Source: Chitinophaga sp.
GTDB lineage: Bacteria; Bacteroidota; Bacteroidia; Chitinophagales; Chitinophagaceae
Direction: 5' to 3'
Length of the DNA: 64,000 nucleotides
NCBI RefSeq assembly: GCF_017745275.1
Contig: NZ_JAGHZS010000010.1
Location: 434,001-498,000, forward strand
Part shown: piece by piece, positions 40,819 through 50,086 of the stretch
How the letters are laid out: every line of letters begins with the position of its first letter
How positions within the stretch are numbered: the first letter of the stretch is position 1
Position numbers and translations under genes: made by a program
The notes under the pieces: model-generated
What the model was told of the DNA's origin: nothing
The model's database searches: none
What the model saw: the letters and a program-made list of their open reading frames with translations, nothing else

Positions 40819-42537
40819 TTAATAGCCTGGATTCTGACCATTCAACCAGCCATCTGTTCCGCTTTGTTTGCCAATGGCAGGATTCTGATCAATAACTGCC
40901 TGCGGAACAGGCATCAGGTACATCTTGGGCAGGAACAGCCGGTTACGGATGATGGTAGGGGTATACTTTAGTGTATTGTTGGCCTCAGTGGTGATTAGCA
41001 TCCCTATCTCGGGCCGGTTGAGTACACCTGGTGTCCCATCTGGTTGTTTTTCTGCTATCTTCCATCTTATTACATCCCACCAGCGTTTGTCTTCAAAACA
41101 TAGTTCCACCCTGCGTTCCCGGCGAATGATTTCTCTCAGCTGATCTTTTGAAACACTACCGTATGTTGCTTCTATTGAAGGCGTGTTGCCCCTGGCCCTG
41201 ATTTTATTGATGGTGCTCAGTACTTCTGCTGTAGGGCCGCTGGCTTCATTTTCAGCTTCTGCAAAGCTGAGCAATACTTCTGCATAGCGGAAGAACATAT
41301 AGTTCTGGTAGGCGATGCCGGTGAAGTTGTCGCTCGGATTCCTTGATTCATCCAGGCGTTTGCGTGCATAGTAACCTGTGTGCGTATTATCGCTGCTATA
41401 GCCCAGATCAATGGCGTTATTGCCGCCAACGCGGGTGGTTACTGCATAGCCTTTCCAGATGGCGCTATCGTAGATGATGGTTTTATAAAAACGATCTTCC
41501 CTGTTTAGATAAGGGTGGGAGGGATCGTAACCGGAATTGGCATCCGTGATAGCTTTACCATTGGCCATCGCAAATGCATCTACCAGTTCCTGTGTGGGTT
41601 GAAAATTGCCCCATGCCACCTGGGCTCCGTTGGCGTTACGTACAGGACCTTGTTTTCCCTCGATTGGAGATCCTTTCTGAGGGCCATACTGGCGTGCAAA
41701 AATAGATTCACTGCTATTGTTACCTTTTTCGAGGAAGAGATTGATGTAGTCGGGATAAAGGTCATATACGCCCAGTGCTATTACCGCTTTATTAGTGGCA
41801 GCGGCCTGTTTCCACAGGCTTACGTCTCCTGCGGGGTTACGCAGCGGGCTGGCTTCATATAATTCACACCAGCCTTTAAGCGTAAGGGCAGCGCCTTTGG
41901 TAGGGCGTCCGTAGTCTTTCGGGTCAACTTTCAGCGGCAGCACTTTCGCGATGGTATCCAGTTCGCTGGTGATAAATTTGAACGTTTCTTTCTCACTGGC
42001 TCTTGGCTTGTATATATCATCGCCCTGGGTGAGGTTGTCCAGCGGAACGGTGATAATCGGAAGTCCGCCATATGCTGCCCACAGCCAGTGATAATACAGC
42101 ACGCGCAGGAACCGCGCTTCTGCTACCCTTTGCGTTTTATAATCGTTGGGCAGGGCAGAGGCGGAAACCTTTGTAATGAAGAGATTGCATTTGCGTATGT
42201 TCTTGAAATTTGATTCCCATTTCCACATATCCCAGGGACCAACGGGGATGTTGGTAGGTGTAATCTGGGCCGTTGCAATCCTTGAATAACCGGACATCCA
42301 TAGTACGCCCACATCGGAGTTGTCTGTGTACTGGTCCAGGTGTTCCGTTTCAGCATTGATATTAGGCAGTTGATTATAGATGTCGTTCAGAAACAGGTCG
42401 GCATTGGAAGCAGATGCCCACATGGTTTCATCGGAAACAAAATTGGTGGCCGGCACTTCCAGGTAGTCTTTTTTGCATGCGGTGAAGACGGATGCCAGTA
42501 AAGCCATACAACCTATATAGATCTTTATTTTCTTCAT
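40819..42537 (-). CDS. RagB/SusD family nutrient-binding lipoprotein
   Basis: The ATG at 42535-42537 gives a lipoprotein signal (MKKIKIYIGCMALLASVFTAC); the longer frame upstream runs through the SusC end. The product has 572 residues with SusD landmarks: early KKDYLEVP, helical TPR-like region, FRYAEVLLSFAEAENEASG, and the end LMPVPQAVIDQNP. It sits on the cell surface as the lid that captures glycan for the partner SusC. The gap to SusC is 23 bp. Confidence 0.92.
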   Translation of the reverse strand: MKKIKIYIGCMALLASVFTACKKDYLEVPATNFVSDETMWASASNADLFLNDIYNQLPNINAETEHLDQYTDNSDVGVLWMSGYSRIATAQITPTNIPVGPWDMWKWESNFKNIRKCNLFITKVSASALPNDYKTQRVAEARFLRVLYYHWLWAAYGGLPIITVPLDNLTQGDDIYKPRASEKETFKFITSELDTIAKVLPLKVDPKDYGRPTKGAALTLKGWCELYEASPLRNPAGDVSLWKQAAATNKAVIALGVYDLYPDYINLFLEKGNNSSESIFARQYGPQKGSPIEGKQGPVRNANGAQVAWGNFQPTQELVDAFAMANGKAITDANSGYDPSHPYLNREDRFYKTIIYDSAIWKGYAVTTRVGGNNAIDLGYSSDNTHTGYYARKRLDESRNPSDNFTGIAYQNYMFFRYAEVLLSFAEAENEASGPTAEVLSTINKIRARGNTPSIEATYGSVSKDQLREIIRRERRVELCFEDKRWWDVIRWKIAEKQPDGTPGVLNRPEIGMLITTEANNTLKYTPTIIRNRLFLPKMYLMPVPQAVIDQNPAIGKQSGTDGWLNGQNPGY

Positions 42538-42560
42538 GATGATTTTACTTTCGGTTGTGA

Positions 42561-45500
42561 TTAAAAGGTGACATTCAGTCCAAATGAGTAGGTGCGTTGC
42601 TGGAAGTAATATTGACCGTTGGAAGATCTGGCTTCCGGGTCCAGCGACTCCTTCATATGCGGGGTCCATGTCCACAGGTTCTGACCGGCCATATATACCC
42701 GCAGGCGCTGCATACGGATGTTGCGGCTGATGGATGTTGGCAGCGTGTATCCCAGTTCCATACTTCTCAGGCGGAGATAGTCTGCCTTGCGTAACCACAG
42801 CGACGACCATTTGGCATTATAATCCGGCTGCTGCATATATACTCTTGGGTAAAGTGCATCGGTGTTAGCAGGGGTCCAGTGTTCAGCGTAGGTAAGTGCC
42901 GTGGCAGAGCCCTGCTGGTCGAAAGGTGTTACCAGGCTGCCGCCAACCGGCAAAGTGATTTGTGCTGCGCCCTGTAACAGGAAGTTAAGATCAATCCCTT
43001 TCCAGGAGAGGGATGGAGCCAGGCCATAAATAATTTGTGGACTGCCATTGGGGCGGCCGATCACGGTTTCGTCGTTATCATCAATGATGCCGTCTGGTTT
43101 GCCGTTTGGCCCGCTGATATCACGGTATTTCACATCGCCTGGTTGTACCGGTGCGTCAGGTACAGATGCTATACCTGGTTTCAGTTTCCCATCCGGCGTA
43201 AAGTCGTCTGGTGTAAAGAATCCCAGCGATTGTAGTCCGAACTGGGTGCCATTTGCCCTGCCGGTGCGGCGTCTGTTAGGATTGTTATAGGTAGATGAGG
43301 TTTCAAAAACCTGTAGTAATTTATTTTGAGCGTAGGTGAAATTACCGGTTACGTCTATACGAAGACCATTCCCAAAAGTATGAGAAGTTCCGATAGAGAG
43401 ATCAATACCCTTGTTACTCATCACGCCTGCATTTATCTGGGGCAGTGATATACCGTATTCCACCGGCACCACTACGGTGGGGTTTACGAGCATGTCTGAA
43501 CGCTTTTCGTAGAAGTAGTCTGCCTGGATAGTGAGGAGCCCATTCCAGATGGACGCGTCGATCCCAACATCAAATTTCCTGGCGCGTTCCCAGGTGATGT
43601 CTTTGTTAGGTTGACTGTTTTCGTATGCGCCTGTGGTGGGTGAGCCATTAAAAATGGCTGCGTTGCCGTAGGTGCCGTAGCCTGCAAGATATTGATAGGC
43701 ACTGCCTGCAAGGTTACCTGATTCTCCATACGATGCCCTTATCTTCAGCAGGTCCACCTGAGGCAGGGCTTTGGAGAAGAACTCTTCCTGCGCAAGGTTC
43801 CAGCCTACCGATGCTGATGGGAAGAATCCATATTTGTGGCCGGGTGCAAAATAATAGTGTCCGTCGTAGCGGCCGGCCAGTTCTGCAAAGTATTTTTGTT
43901 TGAAATTATAGCCCAGGCGGTATACATATCCTACCTGTGCATTCTTCCATGATGAGCCGCCGTTGGTCATCTGCCCGGCGCCTACGCCTCCCTGGTCAAG
44001 TTCATCAATGTCGATAGGGAAGTAGGTGCGCTGTGCATTCATCGTCCAGTTTTTGCCATTTCGCGCTTCTGCTACTGCAAGAAAAGTGACGTCATGCGCA
44101 CCGAAGGTATTGTGATAATTCAGGTATCCCTGGTAAGTGAATGCTTTACCCTGCCCGGTATTCTGACTGAGCTGAGGTTGGGAGAATTCACTGTATACCG
44201 GATTGTATTTTACAGGATCAGCAGAGAAATCGGGAGTATAGGAGAGTACCGGTGTTTGCCATACTTTGGTGAATGTATTATTCGGATCATAGCTGGCTAC
44301 TCCTTTTATGCTTAGTCCTTTTATAAATGGCAGCTGTTGCTCTATGGAGAAGGTAGTATACAGCTGGGTGTTTTCATTGAATGCGTAGCCACTGTGATCG
44401 ATGTAGCCCACGAGTGAACGGCCGATATAGCTGCCCCACAGTCCATTGGAATAGTAGATAGCAGACGTAGGAGGTGTTCTGAAAGCCTGGTACATAATGC
44501 CTCCTCCGGCAGATGCGTAGCCATCGCCGTCCATTTTCCCGGCATAGTGATAGTCTGCTACATAACCCATCAGCGAAAGCGATACGTCTGTAGTAGGTGT
44601 CGCTTTTACATCAATCCTGGAGGTGACATTATATTTTTTCATCCAGGTAGAGTTAAACTGTCCTTGTTGCGAGGTGTAGCCCAGCGCGGTATAATACCGT
44701 ACCCGTTCTCCGCCGCCGCTGAGTTCCAGGTTGTGATAGGTAAGCAATGCATTTTTGCGCAGCACGTCCCTGATACCGTTGCTGTTGGGATATTTGTCTG
44801 GGTTGGCATCGGCAGCGCCGTCAACCGTTTTTTTGTATTGTGCTATCTGTTCTGCGGTGAAGGGCAGGGTAGGAAGGCCGCTGTTTTTCGCGGCTTCATT
44901 CTGGAATAGCGCAAACTGATAAGCGTTCACCATTTTGGGTACCCTGGTAGGGTTCTGAAAGCCAACATAACCATTGTAGGTAAGTGTTGGGATGCCGGCC
45001 TTCCCTTTTTTGGTGGTTACCAGTATTACGCCGTTGGCGCCACCCAGGCCATAGGGAGCAACAGCAGCTGCATCTTTCAGCACGGATATATTGTCGATGG
45101 AAGCGGGATCAAGCTGAGAAAAAGAGCGGGGTATTCCGTCCACTATCAGTAATGGACCGGCATTGCCGGTGGTAGAGGTACCTCTGATCCGGAGGGTAGA
45201 TCCGTCCTGGCCCGGTTCACCGCTGCCCTGATTAGCAATCACACCGGCTACACGGCCTACGATGCTGTTGGAAAGATCTGCTACAGGCTTGAGCGCCACA
45301 TCCCTGCCTTTCATGGTGGATACAGCAGCGGTTAGCTCTGTACGTTTCTGCGTACCATAACCTACTACCACTACCTCGTTCAGCGCAGTATTCATTTCCT
45401 TTAGCACGACCGTGATCTGTTGACTGCCTGGCACTTCCACTTCCTGCGGATGGTATCCCACACAGCTGATCATCAGGGTAACAGTTTGCTGAGTACTCCG

Positions 45501-46010
45501 GAGCCTGAACTTACCGTCAGCATCAGTAGTTGCGCCGGTAGTGGTACCCTTGATAACAATGTTAGCGGCTACTACCGGTTTGCCGGCAGCATCCACCACG
45601 GTTCCTGTAATCTCAATCGCCTGCTGGTATTGATTGCCCGCAGGAGGTGAGGCTGGTTTGATAACGATCGTTTTTTCAACAATGTTAAAAGTGAATGGAA
45701 ACCCTGCCAGGCAGCGTTTTAATGCTTCCTCAACAGGAACATCCTTTATTTCTACATTGACTGCGGGTACATTGTTAATCAGGTCGTCACGGAAAAAGAG
45801 CTGATAGCCAGTCTGGCGGCGTATCTCCTTAAATACTTCTCCCAGCGGCATATTTTTGCCGGATAAAGTAACTTTCTGTGCCATGGTGGCGGCACTAACG
45901 TGAAGACAAACAACTACCATCAGAAAAATAGTCGCCTTCATAATGCGAATTAGTTTTAGTTGATATTGCCTTCGTATACAGGCATGACTTTTCCTGGAAA
46001 AATTTTCCAT
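42561..46010 (-). CDS. SusC-type TonB-dependent receptor with STN domain
   Basis: The product has 1149 residues. The start MENFSRKS with an internal MKATIFLM is the usual long leader of such receptors. The order is signal peptide, STN domain (about 45-115, GEVFKEIRRQTGYQLFF), carboxypeptidase-like domain (ITGTVVDAAGKPV), TonB box area NEVVVVGYGTQ, plug (LLIVDGIPR, ISVLKDAAAVAPYG) and a 22-strand barrel ending SFGLNVTF. It imports oligosaccharides through the outer membrane. The STN domain signals occupancy to the FecR protein encoded upstream. Confidence 0.93.
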   Translation of the reverse strand: MENFSRKSHACIRRQYQLKLIRIMKATIFLMVVVCLHVSAATMAQKVTLSGKNMPLGEVFKEIRRQTGYQLFFRDDLINNVPAVNVEIKDVPVEEALKRCLAGFPFTFNIVEKTIVIKPASPPAGNQYQQAIEITGTVVDAAGKPVVAANIVIKGTTTGATTDADGKFRLRSTQQTVTLMISCVGYHPQEVEVPGSQQITVVLKEMNTALNEVVVVGYGTQKRTELTAAVSTMKGRDVALKPVADLSNSIVGRVAGVIANQGSGEPGQDGSTLRIRGTSTTGNAGPLLIVDGIPRSFSQLDPASIDNISVLKDAAAVAPYGLGGANGVILVTTKKGKAGIPTLTYNGYVGFQNPTRVPKMVNAYQFALFQNEAAKNSGLPTLPFTAEQIAQYKKTVDGAADANPDKYPNSNGIRDVLRKNALLTYHNLELSGGGERVRYYTALGYTSQQGQFNSTWMKKYNVTSRIDVKATPTTDVSLSLMGYVADYHYAGKMDGDGYASAGGGIMYQAFRTPPTSAIYYSNGLWGSYIGRSLVGYIDHSGYAFNENTQLYTTFSIEQQLPFIKGLSIKGVASYDPNNTFTKVWQTPVLSYTPDFSADPVKYNPVYSEFSQPQLSQNTGQGKAFTYQGYLNYHNTFGAHDVTFLAVAEARNGKNWTMNAQRTYFPIDIDELDQGGVGAGQMTNGGSSWKNAQVGYVYRLGYNFKQKYFAELAGRYDGHYYFAPGHKYGFFPSASVGWNLAQEEFFSKALPQVDLLKIRASYGESGNLAGSAYQYLAGYGTYGNAAIFNGSPTTGAYENSQPNKDITWERARKFDVGIDASIWNGLLTIQADYFYEKRSDMLVNPTVVVPVEYGISLPQINAGVMSNKGIDLSIGTSHTFGNGLRIDVTGNFTYAQNKLLQVFETSSTYNNPNRRRTGRANGTQFGLQSLGFFTPDDFTPDGKLKPGIASVPDAPVQPGDVKYRDISGPNGKPDGIIDDNDETVIGRPNGSPQIIYGLAPSLSWKGIDLNFLLQGAAQITLPVGGSLVTPFDQQGSATALTYAEHWTPANTDALYPRVYMQQPDYNAKWSSLWLRKADYLRLRSMELGYTLPTSISRNIRMQRLRVYMAGQNLWTWTPHMKESLDPEARSSNGQYYFQQRTYSFGLNVTF

Positions 46011-46111
46011 ATTTTTGAGAAGTTTGGATGAGACAATTACAAAGCCTACCAGCTTTTGTGGCTTGATTCAAACGTTTTGCCGGGAACGCTGCAATCGTTT
46101 CCGGCTTTTTT
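46010..46111 (+). ncRNA. Candidate antisense RNA opposite the susC leader
   Basis: On the + strand, a TATTTTTG -7 box at 46010-46017 lies over the susC start codon. A proper terminator (GCCGGGAACG/CGTTTCCGGC at 46079-46105 plus six T) follows 90 nt later. No + strand gene is here, so the terminator has no other customer. A short antisense RNA over the susC 5' leader would result. No -33 TTTG is present, so the promoter is uncertain. Confidence 0.4.
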
Positions 46112-46211
46112 GTGTATAGGTGTGCGTTGCGGAACTATGTGATTCCAATTTTCATAACGAGTGCTGTTTTGGTTTTAATTGTGTTAGTAAAAAGAAAGAT
46201 ACGATAACGTG

Positions 46212-47357
46212 TTATTCTACGACGATGGTGTTGTTGTTGATTTCAAATGATACGCCTGAAGCCCTGAGAATATTCAGTACCTGTGAAATATTGTTATTTC
46301 TTCCGATTACGCCGGCGTATTTTCCTTCTGGTATTTTACCTTTATAGATAACGGATACATCGTACCAGCGTGCAATCTGACGCATGACGGTTGCAAAGTC
46401 ACAGGCTTTAAATATAAACAGGTCGTTTTTCCATGCCATGGCCTCTTCAATATCTGCCGTGCCGATGGATAGCTGTCCCTGCTTATCTGCTATGGCGTGC
46501 TGGCCAGCCTTCAGAATACCGGATTGTGCGCCCCGGGATACTTTTACCGCACCTTCCAGCAAGGTGGTATTGATGGTGGCCTCATCATCATAGGCCATTA
46601 CGTTGAAGTGTGTACCCAGCACCTGTACATCCATGTCTTTTACTTTTACATGGAAAGCCTGCGTTGCCTGTTGAGCGATTTCAAAATAAGCTTCTCCCGT
46701 TAAGGTAACTTCCCTGGTATTGCCCTGGAAGGCAGTGGGGAACCGCAGGGAGGATGCAGCATTGATCCACACTTTACTGCCGTCGGGCAATGTTAGCCGG
46801 TACTTGCCGCCTTTAGGAGTGGTAAGTGTATTATAAGTGACCTGCTGCTCAGCGGGACTGAAAACGATTTCATTTTGCTGTTTGCTAAAACCATAGGCGG
46901 TTGCGTTGCTATCCTGCAGGCTGTCCAGGTCCAGTTGGATGCCGCCCTGTAAAGTGAGTATAGCCCGATCTTTCCCCGGCGAAATGTCATGATGCTGTGC
47001 CGCCGCTACTACGGAAGGAGTGGATGTATGGTTTTGCCGTGGATAAAACACAAGGGTAGCAATAATGCCTGCCACAACAGCTGCAGCCGCCCAGTGCCAG
47101 GTGCGCAAACGGCGCGCTACTGGTGACTGCCGGGAGGCTGTCTTCGCAGTGATGTTCGCAAACAGTGCTGACTTTTTTGCATCTGACCATATCTGGCCGT
47201 CCGGGACAAAATTATTCCAAAGGTTATCCAACAATTGGTGCATGGACTCATCGTTGCCGTCCTGGCTGATCAGCTGCATCAATTCGTTCACCTCCTGGTC
47301 GGAGGCTGTTCCCTGAAAGTAGGCTTCCAGTAAATATTTTATTCTTTCACCGGGCAT
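46212..47357 (-). CDS. FecR-family anti-sigma factor
   Basis: The product has 381 residues: a cytoplasmic N-terminal sigma-binding region, one membrane segment (WHWAAAAVVAGIIATLVFY), a FecR domain (TTPKGGKYRLTLPDGSKVWINAASSLRFP), and a C-terminal DUF4974 domain (FATVMRQIARWYDVSVIYKG). It passes the signal from the STN domain of SusC to the sigma factor encoded upstream. It is encoded between the two, as usual for this circuit. Confidence 0.93.
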   Translation of the reverse strand: MPGERIKYLLEAYFQGTASDQEVNELMQLISQDGNDESMHQLLDNLWNNFVPDGQIWSDAKKSALFANITAKTASRQSPVARRLRTWHWAAAAVVAGIIATLVFYPRQNHTSTPSVVAAAQHHDISPGKDRAILTLQGGIQLDLDSLQDSNATAYGFSKQQNEIVFSPAEQQVTYNTLTTPKGGKYRLTLPDGSKVWINAASSLRFPTAFQGNTREVTLTGEAYFEIAQQATQAFHVKVKDMDVQVLGTHFNVMAYDDEATINTTLLEGAVKVSRGAQSGILKAGQHAIADKQGQLSIGTADIEEAMAWKNDLFIFKACDFATVMRQIARWYDVSVIYKGKIPEGKYAGVIGRNNNISQVLNILRASGVSFEINNNTIVVE

Positions 47358-47460
47358 AATTTAGTTTTGGTTTGATGCACATCGTTCAGCGTTGAAGATA
47401 TGCTTCTGTTTATTCAGACAACCGGAAGTAAGAAAAGGAGTAATGGAGGGTAAAATTTTT

Positions 47461-48048
47461 TTAAAAAAAGAAGAATAATAGCAGCAGGAGTATCTCAAAG
47501 CCCTGCCTGGCCTGGTCTTTAATAAAGCGAAGTGCCAGGCTGAAGTGTTTTTTTACCGTAGCGGTGGAGATCTTCAACTGACGGGCAATTTCTTCATTTT
47601 TCATTCCGTTCCGGCGTTTCAGCAGGTAGATCATTTTCTGCTGAGGGGGGAGTTTTTCAATTGTCCGTTCAAGTGCGGCATAAATATCGGGTTCGCTGTC
47701 CTGGCGGCTGTCGTGAATTTCCGGATGATGGGAATATTGCCAGTCCTGGTGGTGCTGAAGTTCACGGGCCGCTTTTTTCAGGTGGTTAAATACGAGGTTC
47801 CGGGCTATAACATAGGCCCAGGCATCGAAATTATTAACAGCAGGCAATTCCGCCCTGTGAAGCCATACCTTTACGAATACATCCTGTACCAATTCCTCTG
47901 TGATACTGTGCGACCTGGTAAGGCGTAATATAAATGATGCCAGTTTATTATAATGAGCTTCGAACAGTTGTTTGAATGCCTCTTCGCTGGAAGCGGCTAC
48001 GCTCTCCAGGACTTCCTTTTCATTATAATGGCTGGTATCATTCGGCAT
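47461..48048 (-). CDS. ECF RNA polymerase sigma-70 factor
   Basis: The product has 195 residues. Region 2 (FKQLFEAHYNKLASFILRLTR, VQDVFVKVWLHRAEL) and region 4 (LPPQQKMIYLLKRRNGMKNEEIARQLKISTATVKKH) are clear. The C-terminus ends in a run of leucine and phenylalanine (FEILLLLLFFFF), a hydrophobic tail that some Bacteroidota ECF factors have and that could touch the membrane-bound anti-sigma. It directs transcription of the downstream utilisation operon. Confidence 0.92.
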   Translation of the reverse strand: MPNDTSHYNEKEVLESVAASSEEAFKQLFEAHYNKLASFILRLTRSHSITEELVQDVFVKVWLHRAELPAVNNFDAWAYVIARNLVFNHLKKAARELQHHQDWQYSHHPEIHDSRQDSEPDIYAALERTIEKLPPQQKMIYLLKRRNGMKNEEIARQLKISTATVKKHFSLALRFIKDQARQGFEILLLLLFFFF

Positions 48049-48537
48049 GCTTCGGTCGTTTTGTAAGTACGGATAAACGATCGTATGTTAATTGAATATC
48101 TGTGTAAATAGTTGTGGAAATTTTACGCAAAATAGAAAAAAATAAGGATACCTGCATGCTGCAGTTGAATGGTGGTAATCATAACATCGGAATTTAAAAT
48201 TTACCCGCCAAGGGGACTTCTCCGTTGCAAGGACTAAAATCGGGGGCTTCTCATCACCCACTTTGTTATTACGAATGTTTATATGCTGCTTATGGTTAGA
48301 GTTTTAGTGTATTGCATTAGTTGGGAAATGGGGTAAGGAATATTTATTATCGAAACAGGATTAAACTCCCTTACAGGCTGTTGATTTTACTATAAAGGGT
48401 AAGTGTGCTTTAATATTTCATTATTATTATTCCCCACTATAACGGCTATACGTAATTAAGTTCGCATTGCGGTTAGCGGAAAGTGGCCGGCATCTCAGGC
48501 ACAAGACTACATGGACTTTTAAATGTATTCGGTGTGC
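48049..48537. other. Intergenic stretch between locus and glycosyltransferase
   Basis: It contains the upstream region of the sigma factor and the 3' side of the next minus-strand gene. No gene, strong hairpin or consensus promoter was found by eye. Confidence 0.3.
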
Positions 48538-49572
48538 TTACTTCCTCCGCCGTCTTAAAAGAATATTACGAAAGAAAGCTTGCTTAAATACTTTACGCAA
48601 TTCCTTAAAAGTGACAAACTGCCATTCGAATAATTCACTTTTAAAAAATAAAGGAAGAATGCTTTTTTCTTCTGTATATCTTAACAGTGAAAACCATTTT
48701 TTGTAGAGTATTTCATTGAATATATGGACAGTATAATTCCTGGAGGTGGCATTACCTTTTTTTAAGGCCTCAAAAACCTGTAGGAATTCTTTTGAGCTTC
48801 TGGATGAAAGCCGATAACTGAAGTAGTCATGATGAATCCGGATTAAATTTTCATTTCTGGGAATACCCAGGTTTGTATGGATGTTTTCGATGATCCGGAG
48901 TTCTGCATTGATTATTTTCTCACGCTGAACCTTTGAAATGTTATTGTTGTGAAGGCGGTAAGCGACGAGGACCTCCTTAAGGTTTGCTACCGGATGACGT
49001 AAAGCAATTCTGTAAGAAAGTTCATAATCCTCTGCAGGAGAAAAGTCTCTATAGCCACCTGCCTCAAGCATGGCTGATCTTTTGATTATTAAGCTCGAAT
49101 TGATAAAGGTATTGTGAAATACCAATTCAGGAGATATATTCTTATCTCCGGCTATCACATTTAAGTTTCCTGTCTCTTTGCCGGATTCATCAATCGTGAT
49201 GGCTTGTCCGCCACATAAGGCGATGTCAGGATTCGAATCCAGGAAACTGATTTGTGCTTTAAGGCGATCAGGCATGGCTATATCATCACAATCCAGAATG
49301 GCAATGTATTGTCCTTTAGCCTCTTCAATCCCACGGTTACGGGTGAAAGTAAGACCTTTATTACCATCGTTGTGAACCAAACGAATCCGGGGATCCGTAA
49401 ATTTACGAATGATCTCAAGCGTACGATCCGTAGAGCCGTCATTAATAATCAGCAACTCAAAATTAGTAAAGCTTTGGTCGAGGACACTTTGTATGGCCTT
49501 TTCAATATAAGCTTCACCGTTATAGGCAGGCATAAAAACAGTTACTAAGGGAGTATTTATATTTTTATCCAT
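48538..49572 (-). CDS. Family 2 glycosyltransferase
   Basis: The product has 344 residues. The GT-A domain shows VTVFMPAYNGEAYIEKAIQSVLDQ, IINDGSTDRT, NRGIEEAKGQYIAILDCDDIA (DxD-type metal site) and SPAEDYELSYRIA with the catalytic-base ED. The C-terminal third is helical and basic, ending RRRRK. It probably works on a surface polysaccharide or glycoprotein glycan. It lies alone on the minus strand, opposite to two glycosyltransferases at 50-52 kb. Confidence 0.88.
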   Translation of the reverse strand: MDKNINTPLVTVFMPAYNGEAYIEKAIQSVLDQSFTNFELLIINDGSTDRTLEIIRKFTDPRIRLVHNDGNKGLTFTRNRGIEEAKGQYIAILDCDDIAMPDRLKAQISFLDSNPDIALCGGQAITIDESGKETGNLNVIAGDKNISPELVFHNTFINSSLIIKRSAMLEAGGYRDFSPAEDYELSYRIALRHPVANLKEVLVAYRLHNNNISKVQREKIINAELRIIENIHTNLGIPRNENLIRIHHDYFSYRLSSRSSKEFLQVFEALKKGNATSRNYTVHIFNEILYKKWFSLLRYTEEKSILPLFFKSELFEWQFVTFKELRKVFKQAFFRNILLRRRRK

Positions 49573-49694
49573 GTGGATGATATTATTGAATTTCCTGGAG
49601 AATAAGTCAGCAAGTGCGTAATATTAAGATACGCTATTATGTACGGCTTTTATCTACGTAAAATGAGAGCGCTACTTTACCGGATGAGCAAAAC

Positions 49695-49919
49695 ATGAAG
49701 AAGATATCATCCAACGATATAGTCAAAAATCCCTATGCTGTGGAGTTTTTAGGTGTAGAGTGGCCAACCGTATATTCGGAAAGTGAAATTGAATCCTTCC
49801 TTTGTTATTACAAAATGCGTATGAAGTCATATCCAGGTGTAGTATACAAAATTGATAGTACAGTGATGATAATGATTATAATTATAATAATCTTATCTAT
49901 CGCCCAAATTTACAGTTAA
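49695..49919 (+). pseudogene. Remnant resembling the YhcG/DUF1016 N-terminus
   Basis: The 74-codon frame has KNPYAVEFLGVEWPTVYSESEIESFL, similar to the DPYxFEFLGL...YSExDLExAL motif of DUF1016 nucleases. It then runs into an unrelated isoleucine-rich tail. It is probably a decayed fragment. The surrounding stretches 49573-49694 and 49920-50086 hold no other gene. Confidence 0.4.
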
Positions 49920-50086
49920 TCGGTGAATTTTTATGAATCATATGGTGCGGTATGTTTTAATGCTGAAGATTTAAAGTTCTCAACAAGGAAGTTTAATCCT
50001 ACGTCTTTGCAGATACGGTTGTATCAACCCACTTTAGGGAAAAAGCCTTAGTTTTACGGCCTTATTTAAAAAACGACCAGAAACAC

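Noticed and set aside
46079..46111. Hairpin between fecR and susC as a terminator of fecR
   Set aside because: The T-run is on the + strand, so it cannot terminate the leftward fecR transcript; kept instead as evidence for a + strand RNA.
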